Shown: positions 52,147-60,705 of the stretch, in pieces
Position numbering within the stretch: the stretch's first letter is position 1
How the letters are laid out: each line of letters starts with the position of its first letter
DNA from: Variovorax sp. Sphag1AA
GTDB taxonomy: Bacteria > Pseudomonadota > Gammaproteobacteria > Burkholderiales > Burkholderiaceae_C
NCBI RefSeq assembly: GCF_014192575.1
Contig: NZ_JACHYC010000007.1
Location: 372,001 to 436,000 of the forward strand
DNA: 64,000 bases
Direction: 5' to 3'
Notes under the pieces: generated by a model
Databases searched by the model: none
Seen by the model: only the letters and a program-made list of their open reading frames with translations
Told to the model about the DNA's origin: nothing
Translations under genes and position numbers: made by a program

Positions 52147-52200
52147 GGAGATGACATTCCTCCACCTCGTGAAACCGCCGCACCGGCTGATGATGTCTAC
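52147..52200 (+). promoter_or_regulatory. Fluoride riboswitch 5 (unit: Cys-rich protein, enolase 1, dynamin 2)
   Basis: GGAGATGACATTCCTCC, ACCGCC and GGCTGATGATGTCTAC. The usual GGC/GCC pair in the aptamer is GAC/GTC here, a compensated change that keeps base pairing. The coding start follows only 32 bases on, so the ribosome binding site GGAGG (52219-52223) is within reach of the switch. Confidence 0.93.
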
Positions 52201-52232
52201 GCCACCCAACTTGGGCGCGGAGGCACGTGCGG

Positions 52233-53540
52233 ATGTGGAACAAATCCATTCTCGAGGCGATCGATCCCCTTGCAGAACGACCATGTGGCGCCGGAGCGCA
52301 CACTGCCGGCTGGCCACCGACCGCGCACTCTTTCTCTGATGACCCGCTGCGCAGCCGCGCGACTTGGGCTTCCACTACCGACCTCGGCCCAACAAGTTGC
52401 GGCTGCCCAATCTGCAGGACATGGCTTGAGAGCCGCGCTTCCTACGCTCTTGCTGCTTTCGGCGACCCGCGTCGATTTACCACGACGAGCGAGTCCGTGG
52501 CGGATGCGCTCGGCTTCTGCCATGAGCACAGCCGGGGCCTGCTTGCCGAAGCGCTGGTCCGCGAAGCTGCGGCCCCAGTCTTTGCGAGCGCAATCCGGCA
52601 GACCATGCCCCTGTTGTCCGAGCGCAGTTTCGGCGACGCCAAGTTTCAGCAGGTCTATTTTTCGGCCGCGCACGCGTGCCCGGCCTGCACGTTCGAGCGG
52701 CGCGCGGTCGGACGCCATGCAGGGCGGGTGAGTAGCGCGTTTGCCGGTTCTTCGACGTCAGACGCCCGCATTGATCACGATCACCACGCGCTGTGCATTT
52801 CGCATTTTCGATGTTTGGCACGCAACGTGGAACCAGAGCACCGCATCCTGGCGCTGGGTCGCTACCTCGCCATGCTGGAGCGTGAATCCCAGGAGATCCA
52901 GGACCTCGAATCCATCGAGTCAGCGGGTCGATTGGAACTTGAGGACGAAGACGCTGCGCCGAAGTTGCGTGACGTTCTCCGCCTAGTCGCCGAACCGTTC
53001 GGTGAGGCGACTTTCGCTCCTTCCTGCTTCGAGGATGTGCTTCCCGACTTGAGTGACCTGGCCGAATTCGTGACGTGCATGGTGGCCTGTCCTGTCTGCA
53101 TCGAGGTTGAACGAGCACGCCGGAGGTGGCTTGAAACCGTTCGTCAAGGGATTCTGCCTTCCCCCGAGATGTGGCTATTCCTGCCGACGTGTGCGCATCA
53201 CGTTTCCGTCGCCGCGGCGCTTGGCGAAACTGCGCTGGTGAGGGCAGTCGTCGCGCATTCGCTGCGCGTTGCGCTGGAGCAATTGCAGCAACAGTTGCGT
53301 TCCCTGGTGAGCGCGGCGGAATCGGAGGCCGAACTTGCCGCGGCTCGCGCGGTGAAATGGGGGCGACGTCGTCGCCGCAAGAAGACCGACCCGCCGATTC
53401 AACACGCGCCGCGGATCGCGCGTTGCCCCGCCTGCGAGCGGCTGGCCGTTGCCGAGCTCCAGGCCACCGCCAGGCTTCTCAAGGCGCTTCGCGTCGAAAG
53501 GCATCGCCGCAGTTTCGAGCGTGGCTATGGCTGTGCATGA
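52233..53540 (+). CDS. Cys-rich CPxC-repeat protein of unknown function (frame continues to 53701)
   Basis: A protein not in any family I know. ATG 52233 has GGAGG nine bases upstream (GTG 52227 is too close). It repeats a zinc-finger-like pair, CPxC then CxxH: C58/C61 with FCHEH (96-99), C149/C152 with LCISH (188-191), C286/C289 with TCAHH (320-323), and C398/C401. The partner of the fourth pair is missing because the frame stops at 53540 (GYGCA). In the next frame LCMKHHASAYLLEP follows immediately and continues about 50 codons to a TAG at 53699-53701, so one base has been lost near 53530. With it restored the fourth finger is complete. First gene behind riboswitch 5. Confidence 0.75.
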   Translation: MWNKSILEAIDPLAERPCGAGAHTAGWPPTAHSFSDDPLRSRATWASTTDLGPTSCGCPICRTWLESRASYALAAFGDPRRFTTTSESVADALGFCHEHSRGLLAEALVREAAAPVFASAIRQTMPLLSERSFGDAKFQQVYFSAAHACPACTFERRAVGRHAGRVSSAFAGSSTSDARIDHDHHALCISHFRCLARNVEPEHRILALGRYLAMLERESQEIQDLESIESAGRLELEDEDAAPKLRDVLRLVAEPFGEATFAPSCFEDVLPDLSDLAEFVTCMVACPVCIEVERARRRWLETVRQGILPSPEMWLFLPTCAHHVSVAAALGETALVRAVVAHSLRVALEQLQQQLRSLVSAAESEAELAAARAVKWGRRRRRKKTDPPIQHAPRIARCPACERLAVAELQATARLLKALRVERHRRSFERGYGCA

Positions 53541-53701
53541 AGCACCATGCGAGCGCCTATCTGCTTGAGCCCAGAGGGGTCGTTCACTCTCTGCTGGCAG
53601 CCGATCAGCGACGGCGGCTGTCCGGACTGGCGGATTTGCTCAAGCAAGACGCCAAGGACGGCGTCGTGCGGGCCATGCATCGGTTCAGCGGCTTCTCATA
53701 G
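53538..53701 (+). pseudogene. Frameshifted C-terminus of the Cys-rich protein
   Basis: This frame (about 53520 to 53701) supplies LCMKHHASAYLLEPRGVVHS and ends ...VVRAMHRFSGFS. It fits as the natural end of the preceding protein: the CxxHH completes the fourth CPxC pair. It has no ribosome binding site of its own. Confidence 0.65.
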
Positions 53702-53754
53702 CCTCGGTTGCGCCAGGACGTCGGCCACTTTTCACATCTTCTCGGAGATACCTC

Positions 53755-55038
53755 ATGGACACCGCAATTCAATCGATCCGCGCGAGAGAAATCCTCGACT
53801 CGCGAGGCAATCCGACCGTCGAGGTCGATGTCCGACTGGAAGGGGGCGCCGTCGCCCGTGCTTCGGTTCCATCGGGAGCCTCGACCGGCGCGCATGAAGC
53901 CAAGGAACTGCGGGATGACTATGGCACGCGCTACGGAGGCAAGGGTGTGCGAAATGCGGTAACGCACATCAACCGGGCCATCGCCGACGCGCTTCTCGGC
54001 TTGGATGCGCTGGACCAGGGCGCTGTGGACCGAACGATGCTCAGGCTCGACGGTACCGCGAACAAGTCCAAGCTCGGCGGCAACGCGATCCTCGGCGTGA
54101 GCCTGGCGGTTGCGCGGGCGGCGGCCGCAGCGTCGCACCTGTCGCTGTTCAAGTATCTGGGCGGCGCATCGGCCTGCCGCCTGCCTGTTCCAATGTTCAA
54201 CGTCCTCAACGGCGGCGTGCATGTGAACTGGCAGGGCACGGATATGCAAGAGTTCATGATCGCGCCCGTAGGTGCCCCCAGCTTCTCCGAAGCACTCAGA
54301 TGGGGTGCCGAGATCTACCACCATCTCAAGGCGCTGATGCAGGTGCGAGGTCATTCGACCTCCGTGGGGGACGAAGGCGGATTCGCACCGGCCCTGAAGC
54401 GAAACGCCGATGCAATGGACCTGATCCTCGTTGCGATCGAGGCTGCCGGATTTCGGCCTGGCGAAGATGTCGCTCTGGCTCTCGACCCGGCGTCCACCGG
54501 CTTCTTTGGGGATGGCGTCTATCACTTGCGCACCGAAGATCGAAAAGTGACCGCCCATGAACTGGTCGCGATGTACGCCGAGTGGATTGGCAAGTATCCG
54601 ATTTCCGTGCTCGAGGACGGTCTCGCCGAAGACGACTGGGACGGTTGGAGACTCCTGAACGAGGCGCTCGGCCACAAGATCGAACTCGTTGGGGACGATC
54701 TGTTCGTCACGAACGTCGAGCGGATCGCTCGTGGCATTCGCGAGAACGTGGCCAACGCGGTGCTGATCAAGCCGAACCAGATCGGCACCTTGACCGAGAC
54801 GTTTGCGGCTGTGCGCATGGCCTTCGATGCGGGGTGGGGCGCCATGGTCTCGCATCGCAGTGGCGAGACCGTCGACAGCTTCATCGCCGATCTGACGGTC
54901 GCCTTGGGAACGGGTCATCTGAAGACGGGTGCGCCTTGTCGAGGCGAGCGCGTCGAGAAATACAACCAACTCCTTCGCATCGAGGAAGAACTGGGCGACT
55001 CGGCCGAATATGCGGGGCGCAAGGCATTCGTACGTTGA
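53755..55038 (+). CDS. eno: Enolase 1
   Basis: A 427-residue enolase (2-phosphoglycerate to phosphoenolpyruvate, cytosolic glycolysis). Standard motifs are present: VPSGASTGAHEAKELRD mobile loop, MQEFMIAPVGA, SVGDEGGFAP with the catalytic Glu, SVLEDGLAEDDWDGW, GDDLFVTN, VLIKPNQIGTLTET with the catalytic Lys and SHRSGETVDSFIADL (GETVDS where GETEDT is usual). Enolase is a classic fluoride target, blocked by a Mg-F-phosphate complex, and enolase genes under fluoride riboswitches are known. The Cys-rich gene precedes it by about 55 bases; dynamin 2 follows. Confidence 0.95.
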   Translation: MDTAIQSIRAREILDSRGNPTVEVDVRLEGGAVARASVPSGASTGAHEAKELRDDYGTRYGGKGVRNAVTHINRAIADALLGLDALDQGAVDRTMLRLDGTANKSKLGGNAILGVSLAVARAAAAASHLSLFKYLGGASACRLPVPMFNVLNGGVHVNWQGTDMQEFMIAPVGAPSFSEALRWGAEIYHHLKALMQVRGHSTSVGDEGGFAPALKRNADAMDLILVAIEAAGFRPGEDVALALDPASTGFFGDGVYHLRTEDRKVTAHELVAMYAEWIGKYPISVLEDGLAEDDWDGWRLLNEALGHKIELVGDDLFVTNVERIARGIRENVANAVLIKPNQIGTLTETFAAVRMAFDAGWGAMVSHRSGETVDSFIADLTVALGTGHLKTGAPCRGERVEKYNQLLRIEEELGDSAEYAGRKAFVR

Positions 55039-55096
55039 GAGAGAGCCGAATTTCGAGCCCGTGACTGGTCAGGCGGCGTTGAACGGATGTGACCCC

Positions 55097-56851
55097 ATGA
55101 AGAACGATCGTCTGCCGTTTCCCGCGGCTACAGAGCTGCTGGAGCTCCTCGACGATGCGGCCATGGTCCCGGAAGTCCCTGCCGTATCGCTGCGGGCACT
55201 GCAGGAGAAGGTGTTGCAGCGCCGATTCAACCTGGCGGTGGTCGGCGAGTTCAAGCGCGGCAAGAGCACGCTGGTCAACGCATTGCTCGGTGCCGAGGTC
55301 TTGCCGATGGGAGTGCTGCCGCTCACGTCCGTCGTGACCTTGCTCGGGCATTCAAACGAACCCGGAATCGAAGTGGAGTTCGAGAGCGGTGAAGTGCGCC
55401 AAGCGGGAATCGAGGATTTAGCTTCCTACGTGACGGAGGAAGGCAACCCCGGGAACGCGAAGAACGTTCGCCAGGTGACAGTCGGCTATCCGGCGGCCTG
55501 GTTGTCGGAGGGAATTCGCCTGGTGGATACGCCTGGGTTAGGGTCGGTCCATCGTCACAACACCGAGGCGACGCGGCGCTTTCTGCCGGAGGCCGATGCC
55601 GTGATCTTCGTGGCATCCGTCGACCAACCACTTGGCAAAGCCGAACTCGACTTCATCGTTGACATCCGCCGAAACGAGGGCCGGCTCTTCTACGTTCTCA
55701 ACAAGATCGATCACCTGAGCGAGAGGGAGTTGTCCGAATCGGTGAGCTTTGTGCGAAGCGTTCTGTGTGACGCTTTGGGCGCGCCGGCGACAGTATTTCC
55801 TGTGTCTGCTCGACTGGCCCTAAGAGGAGCGACGGAAGGGGACGAGAGCGCTGTTCAGAGAAGCGGACTCCCGACGTTCACCTCGGAGCTGCGCCGCTTC
55901 CTCACAGAGGAACAGTCACGGACCTGGGTCCAATCGGTGCGGCGAAGACTGGCTCGGCTCCTGGAGCGGACGCGACTTTCCGTCGAGCTCGAACTGGCAG
56001 GGCTGTCGGATCCATTGAATCTCCTCAATGCCCGGTTGGCCCACCTCGAGACGGGGAAGCGTCGCAGTTTTCAGGCGCAGTCGGAGTTCCGTGCCGTGCT
56101 GGAGGAGGCCGGCCGTGTATTCGTCAAGCAGCAGCTAGAACCCGACCTCGCCGCGTTCGGGGAGACTCTGTCAGGCCAATTGGTCGATGCGCTCGATGCT
56201 TGGCATCGCGAGTTTCGATCCGCGGGCTCCCGACGTCTTCGGGCCGGGCTCGAAGAGGGGTCTATTGCCATGGTTCGTCAACGCTTTGACCAGTGGCGCG
56301 CTCAAGAGGAGAGTGTTGTCGATGATCTATGTGATCGGTTGCGCGAGCGCGTATCCCGGGAACGCACAGAGATTGTCGATGCACTCATGTGCAGCGCTGC
56401 GGAACTCTTCAGTGTTCCCCTTTCGAGGGGGGACGGTGAACCCATCGCGACGCACGGGCCGCACTTCCAGTACAAGTTCTGGGAGCAGACCCCGAGTCTG
56501 TTCCTCATCACCGATGCGTTGGTCCGGATGCTTCCGCGCGCGCTGGGGCATCCATTGATCCTGCGCCGCGCCCAGCGGCGCGCAATCGATCTCGTGGAAA
56601 TGCAGGCCGGCAGGATGCGAAGCGCCTTTGAAGCCCGCATCAGGGACAGTATCGCCCTCCTGTTTCGCGAGATGGATCTGTTCCTGCGAGCGGCCGTGCG
56701 CGACATCGACGAGGCGATCGACAGAGGCAAGGCGCTACGAGATCTGGACGAAGTCAGGCTCGGCGCGCGACTGGAGTATTTGACGGCATGCAAGGCGAGG
56801 CTGCTGTCGATCCTTTCGCGCTGTGAGGCAGCCGAGCCGTCCCCGTCGTGA
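55097..56851 (+). CDS. Dynamin-like GTPase 2
   Basis: A 584-residue dynamin-family GTPase. ATG 55097 is the start (frame is open inside enolase to 54929). P-loop GEFKRGKSTLVNALLG at residues 50-57 and onward, LTSVVTLLGH switch, LVDTPGLGSVHRH (G3) and FYVLNKIDHLSE (G4) are all standard. The rest is helical. It differs from dynamin 1 in layout, having its GTPase domain at the N-terminus, so the pair may form a heteromer, as some bacterial dynamin pairs do. Last gene of unit 5. Confidence 0.87.
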   Translation: MKNDRLPFPAATELLELLDDAAMVPEVPAVSLRALQEKVLQRRFNLAVVGEFKRGKSTLVNALLGAEVLPMGVLPLTSVVTLLGHSNEPGIEVEFESGEVRQAGIEDLASYVTEEGNPGNAKNVRQVTVGYPAAWLSEGIRLVDTPGLGSVHRHNTEATRRFLPEADAVIFVASVDQPLGKAELDFIVDIRRNEGRLFYVLNKIDHLSERELSESVSFVRSVLCDALGAPATVFPVSARLALRGATEGDESAVQRSGLPTFTSELRRFLTEEQSRTWVQSVRRRLARLLERTRLSVELELAGLSDPLNLLNARLAHLETGKRRSFQAQSEFRAVLEEAGRVFVKQQLEPDLAAFGETLSGQLVDALDAWHREFRSAGSRRLRAGLEEGSIAMVRQRFDQWRAQEESVVDDLCDRLRERVSRERTEIVDALMCSAAELFSVPLSRGDGEPIATHGPHFQYKFWEQTPSLFLITDALVRMLPRALGHPLILRRAQRRAIDLVEMQAGRMRSAFEARIRDSIALLFREMDLFLRAAVRDIDEAIDRGKALRDLDEVRLGARLEYLTACKARLLSILSRCEAAEPSPS

Positions 56852-56904
56852 TTCGTAGCCGAAGCTTCTGCAAGCTCTGAGTGCCCGTCCCTAGCGATGC
56901 CCGC

Positions 56905-56933
56905 TTGCACCGTAGATCACGGAGCCCTATAGT
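56905..56933 (+). promoter_or_regulatory. Sigma-70 promoter of riboswitch unit 6
   Basis: TTGCAC - 17 bases - TATAGT, ending seven bases before the aptamer. Confidence 0.82.
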
Positions 56934-56940
56934 GGTAACC

Positions 56941-56994
56941 GGAGATGGCATTCCTCCACCTTGTGAAACCGCCACACCGGCTGATGATGCCTGT
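56941..56994 (+). promoter_or_regulatory. Fluoride riboswitch 6 (unit: PPase, enolase 2, MutS-like 1 and 2)
   Basis: GGAGATGGCATTCCTCC, ACCGCC and GGCTGATGATGCCTGT; the last bases are CCTGT rather than CCTAC. A hairpin CACCC-gttc-GGGTG follows. The leader to the first gene is long (183 bases) and contains a 17-codon open frame. Confidence 0.92.
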
Positions 56995-57025
56995 GCCACC
57001 CGTTCGGGTGTCAAGGTGTGTGCGG

Positions 57026-57079
57026 ATGAATGAACTGACCTTCTTCCTCCCTGTGATCGATTCGGATCGCAGTGCCTGA
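57026..57079 (+). CDS. Possible leader peptide in riboswitch unit 6
   Basis: ATG 57026 opens MNELTFFLPVIDSDRSA and stops at TGA 57077-57079. It lies between the aptamer and the pyrophosphatase start. No strong ribosome binding site precedes it. It could be a leader peptide, the start of a lost gene or chance. Confidence 0.25.
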   Translation: MNELTFFLPVIDSDRSA

Positions 57080-57177
57080 GTTGCCCGCGGCGGCAAGACT
57101 CCTCAGGCCTCCTCCCTGACTCTCGAACGATGTTCGTCGTCGCGCATCCGTGCGCGACAGGGACCAGGAGAAGCGAC

Positions 57178-57726
57178 ATGGGCATGCAGTTGGTCGACGC
57201 AGGGCGTGACGTCCCGCAAGAGTGCAACGTCGTGATCGAGATTCCGATGCTCGGCGCCCCCATCAAGTACGAGGTGGACAAGGCCACCGGCGCGGTCTTC
57301 GTGGATCGCTTCATGTCCACGGCCATGCACTACCCGTGCAACTACGGCTACATCCCCCGCACGCTCTGTCCGGACGGCGATCCGATGGACGTACTGGTGA
57401 TCACGCCCGTGCCTCTGTCAACAGGTGTCGTCGTTCGCGCTCGCCCGATCGGGTTGCTCAAGATGGAGGACGAAAAGGGAGAGGACGTGAAGGTCCTCGC
57501 CGTCCCGGTGAGCGCGTCCAGCGCTCTGTACATCGCCGTCCAGGAGCCAAACGATGTTCCGGCGCTGCAGCTCCAGCAGATAGCCCACTTCTTTGAGCAC
57601 TACAAGGATCTGGAGCCCGGCAAGTGGGTCAAGCTCGGCGGATGGGCTGGTGCACAAGAGGCACGTGACGAAGTCCTGCGAGCCGCTGCTGCCTACCAGG
57701 ACTACCAGCGCCGCATGAGTATTTGA
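57178..57726 (+). CDS. ppa: Inorganic pyrophosphatase, family I
   Basis: A 182-residue soluble family I pyrophosphatase that splits PPi to phosphate, the main driver of biosynthetic reactions. ATG 57178 follows CAGGAG. Active-site residues are intact: KYEVDK, VDRFM, YGYIPRTL, DGDPMDVLV and KMEDEKGEDVKVLAVP. Family I PPases are strongly inhibited by fluoride, which traps the Mg-enzyme complex, so extra enzyme under a fluoride switch is logical and such links are known. First gene of the unit; the second enolase follows. Confidence 0.95.
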   Translation: MGMQLVDAGRDVPQECNVVIEIPMLGAPIKYEVDKATGAVFVDRFMSTAMHYPCNYGYIPRTLCPDGDPMDVLVITPVPLSTGVVVRARPIGLLKMEDEKGEDVKVLAVPVSASSALYIAVQEPNDVPALQLQQIAHFFEHYKDLEPGKWVKLGGWAGAQEARDEVLRAAAAYQDYQRRMSI

Positions 57727-57790
57727 GGGCGAATCCTTCACCGCCCGACTACCCGTTCCACCAACCGCGAACTCGCAGGAGACACCCCCC

Positions 57791-59071
57791 ATGATCGATT
57801 GCATCGGCAGCATTCGTGCGATGGAGATTCTCGATTCGAGAGGCAACCCCACTGTGCGGGTGAGCGTCGTTTTGGACAGCGGAGCGCGAGGAACCTCCTC
57901 CGTCCCGGCGGGCGCGTCCATCGGCGTCAACGAGGCTGCTGAACTCCGAGATGGGGACATGTTTCGCTACCGCGGCAGGGGCGTACGCAAAGCCGTCGGG
58001 AACGTCAACGACGTGTTGGCGCCTGCCTTGATGGGCATGGATGTCACCCGCCAGGTGGAGATCGACGATGCGATGAGGGAGATCGACGGCACCGCCAACC
58101 TCGAACGCATGGGCGCGAACGCAGTCCTCGCGGTGTCCCAGGCTTGCGCCGTCGCCGCTGCGGCCTCCAACGGAGTTCCGCTCTACACCTATCTCGGTGG
58201 CAAGGACGCGGTGCGATTGCCGATGCCGATGATCAACGTGATCAACGGAGGCAAGCATGCCGACAGCAGTCTCGACATGCAGGAGTTCATGATCGTGCCG
58301 ATCGGAGCACCCAGCTTCTCGGAAGCGCTTCGCTATGGCGTGGAGATATTCCACGCACTCGCGCGGATCCTCGGCACGCGAGGCTACACGAGCGCAGTCG
58401 GTGACGAAGGCGGCTTCGCTCCGCTTCTGACGAGCAATGAGGAGGCCTTCGACCTCATCATGGAAGCAATCGTCGCGGCCGGCTATCGGCCCGGAGTGGA
58501 CATCTGCCTCGCACTCGATGCCGCGGCGGCCTCGTTCTTCCGGGATGGCAACTATTGGCTCTCTCGGACAGGTTACCGGTCCAAAACGAGCGTGCAGCTG
58601 ATCGAGCTCTACCAGCAGTGGGTCCACAAGTATCCGATCGTCTCGATCGAGGACGGGATCGCCGAGAGCGATCCGGCGGGCTTGAGAGAGCTCATGACCG
58701 CACTGGGACATCAGATCCAGATCATGGGCGACGACCTAGTCGTGACCAACCCGGAGTTCATCGCCCGAGCCATCGAACAGGGCAGCTGCAACGCTGCGCT
58801 CATCAAGCTCAACCAGATCGGCACGGTGAGCGCCGCGATCGCAGCCGTCGAGCTGTGCTGCCGTGCCCATTGGCACTATGCCGTGGCGCACCGTTCCGGC
58901 GAGACGGAGGACACCTTCATTGCGGATTTTGCGGTCGCCATGAACGCGAGTCACATCAAGACGGGCTCCGTGTGTCGGGGCGAGCGAACCGCGAAATACA
59001 ACCGCCTGCTCGAGATTGAAGGGGAGCTGGGCGCCCGAGCCCTCTTCGGACACGACGCGAGGAGCCGCTGA
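57791..59071 (+). CDS. eno: Enolase 2
   Basis: A 426-residue enolase, clearly diverged from enolase 1. Catalytic residues remain (MQEFMIVPIGA, VGDEGGFAPLL, SIEDGIAES, MGDDLVVTN, ALIKLNQIGT, AHRSGETEDTFIADF), but the mobile Mg-binding loop reads VPAGASIGVNEA, so two loop positions (Ser to Ala, Thr to Ile) differ from the near-universal SGASTG, and AHRSG replaces SHRSG. These sit at the place where fluoride-phosphate-Mg inhibits enolase, so altered fluoride sensitivity is plausible. The stop overlaps the ATG of MutS-like 1 (TGATG). Confidence 0.94.
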   Translation: MIDCIGSIRAMEILDSRGNPTVRVSVVLDSGARGTSSVPAGASIGVNEAAELRDGDMFRYRGRGVRKAVGNVNDVLAPALMGMDVTRQVEIDDAMREIDGTANLERMGANAVLAVSQACAVAAAASNGVPLYTYLGGKDAVRLPMPMINVINGGKHADSSLDMQEFMIVPIGAPSFSEALRYGVEIFHALARILGTRGYTSAVGDEGGFAPLLTSNEEAFDLIMEAIVAAGYRPGVDICLALDAAAASFFRDGNYWLSRTGYRSKTSVQLIELYQQWVHKYPIVSIEDGIAESDPAGLRELMTALGHQIQIMGDDLVVTNPEFIARAIEQGSCNAALIKLNQIGTVSAAIAAVELCCRAHWHYAVAHRSGETEDTFIADFAVAMNASHIKTGSVCRGERTAKYNRLLEIEGELGARALFGHDARSR

Positions 59072-60705
59072 TGTTGCGAGCCATCCCTTCTGATGAGCCA
59101 TCCACATCGGTCGAAGTGAAGAAGGTCGAGGACGCTCAGCGGGCGGATGAGATACCGAAGGAAGCTGGTGTGTCTGTGGAGTTCGAAAGCATCCTGTACC
59201 CTGGGCACATGAAATCGGGCAAAGAACCGCGCGACGCGCCGGAGTTCTTCCACGACCTCAACCTCGATCAGATCGTGCAGTCGATCACGGCGGAATGGCA
59301 GGAATACGACCTCGGGCCATTCTTCTACTTCAAGCTGGACGACCTTGCCACGATCACCTATCGACAGGAGATCATGAAGGACCTGCAGTCCGAGTCGCTC
59401 ATGCAAGCGGTCAGGGCTTTCGGTCAAAAAATGCGTTCGGTGCGCGAGCTTCTGACGCAGATGGGAAAGTTGCACTACAGGTACGAGAAGGAGCGATGGT
59501 TCGTGAGAGCCGTCCAAGCCTATGGCCTCGCCGTGGAAGAGTTTGCGCGGGCGCTATCGACGCTTGAGTTCTGCTCGGACGGCATGCGGACGTTCCACGA
59601 ATACCTTGCTGGCTATGCAGTGAGCGACGCCTACCGGTCCCTTGTCGTTGAGGCGGGCGAGGTCATCAAGGGTCTCTCCGCCATCCAGTACACGCTCTTG
59701 ATCCGGGGACTCACGGTGACGGTGCGGAACTACGATGCCGAGCCTGACTACAGCGCTGAGGTGGAACACACCTTCGAGAAATTCCGGCGAGGTGCGGTGA
59801 AGGACTATCGGGCCAAGTTTTCGAGCTGGGTAGGTCTGAACCACATCGAGGCCCAGGTCCTCGATCAGGTCGCCCTGCTGAATCCGGCGGCTTTCGGGGC
59901 TTTGGACGGGTTCTGGTCCGGACATCAGGACTACCTTGATCCGGTGCTTTCCCGGTTCGATCGAGAGATCCACTTCTATGTCTCCTACCTCTCTTACATC
60001 GCCCGGTTTCGCCAGGCGGGCCTGAGCCTTTGCTACCCGAGTCTGAGTCGAGACAATGAAATCGTCAGTCGGGAGTCGTTCGATCTTGCATTGGCCGGGA
60101 AGCTCATCAAGGAGCAGAAGCAGATCGTGTGCAACGATTTCGAGCTGCATGGCTCAGAGCGCGTGCTGGTTGTCTCCGGGCCGAACAACGGCGGAAAGAC
60201 GACCCTTGCTCGCACGTTCGGACAGTTGCACTACCTGGCATGCCTGGGCTGCCAGGTCCCCGGAACGGAGGCGAAGCTCCTCTTCTTCGATCGGCTCTTC
60301 ACGCACTTCGAGCGAGCCGAAGACATCCGGAACTTGCGAGGGAAGCTCCAGGACGACCTGGTCCGAATCCATCGGATTCTGCAGAACGCTACGCCCGACA
60401 GCCTCGTGATCATGAACGAGATCTTCTCGTCGACCACGCTCAAGGATGCCGTCTACCTTGGGCGCAAGGTGTTCGAGAGCATCTCTCGCCTCGATCTGGT
60501 CGCCGTGTGCGTCACGTTCCTCGACGAACTTGCGGCCTTTGACTTCAAGACGGTGAGCATGGTCAGTACCGTGGACCCTGACGACGTATCGATCCGGACT
60601 TACAAGCTCGAGCGGCGGCCGGCGGACGGTCTTTCCTACGCGCTGGCGATTGCACAGAAATACGGCGTGACGTTCGAACGCCTCAAGAAGCGGGTGATGC
60701 CATGA
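59071..60705 (+). CDS. MutS-like ATPase 1
   Basis: A 544-residue protein with a MutS-type ATPase domain at the C-terminus: Walker A GPNNGGKTTLARTFGQ (about residue 370), MNEIFSSTTLKDA as Walker B/signature, and VAVCVTFLDELAAFD. The first 340 residues are helical like the MutS lever/clamp core but lack a mismatch-binding domain I, so it is not a mismatch-repair MutS. MutS-like genes are known to occur under fluoride riboswitches; their role is unknown. Coupled to enolase 2 upstream and MutS-like 2 downstream. Confidence 0.82.
   Translation: MLRAIPSDEPSTSVEVKKVEDAQRADEIPKEAGVSVEFESILYPGHMKSGKEPRDAPEFFHDLNLDQIVQSITAEWQEYDLGPFFYFKLDDLATITYRQEIMKDLQSESLMQAVRAFGQKMRSVRELLTQMGKLHYRYEKERWFVRAVQAYGLAVEEFARALSTLEFCSDGMRTFHEYLAGYAVSDAYRSLVVEAGEVIKGLSAIQYTLLIRGLTVTVRNYDAEPDYSAEVEHTFEKFRRGAVKDYRAKFSSWVGLNHIEAQVLDQVALLNPAAFGALDGFWSGHQDYLDPVLSRFDREIHFYVSYLSYIARFRQAGLSLCYPSLSRDNEIVSRESFDLALAGKLIKEQKQIVCNDFELHGSERVLVVSGPNNGGKTTLARTFGQLHYLACLGCQVPGTEAKLLFFDRLFTHFERAEDIRNLRGKLQDDLVRIHRILQNATPDSLVIMNEIFSSTTLKDAVYLGRKVFESISRLDLVAVCVTFLDELAAFDFKTVSMVSTVDPDDVSIRTYKLERRPADGLSYALAIAQKYGVTFERLKKRVMP

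Noticed and set aside
57026..57079. A fluoride-specific attenuator peptide
   Set aside because: The 17-codon frame has no ribosome binding site and no stalling-like sequence; kept only as a low-confidence feature.
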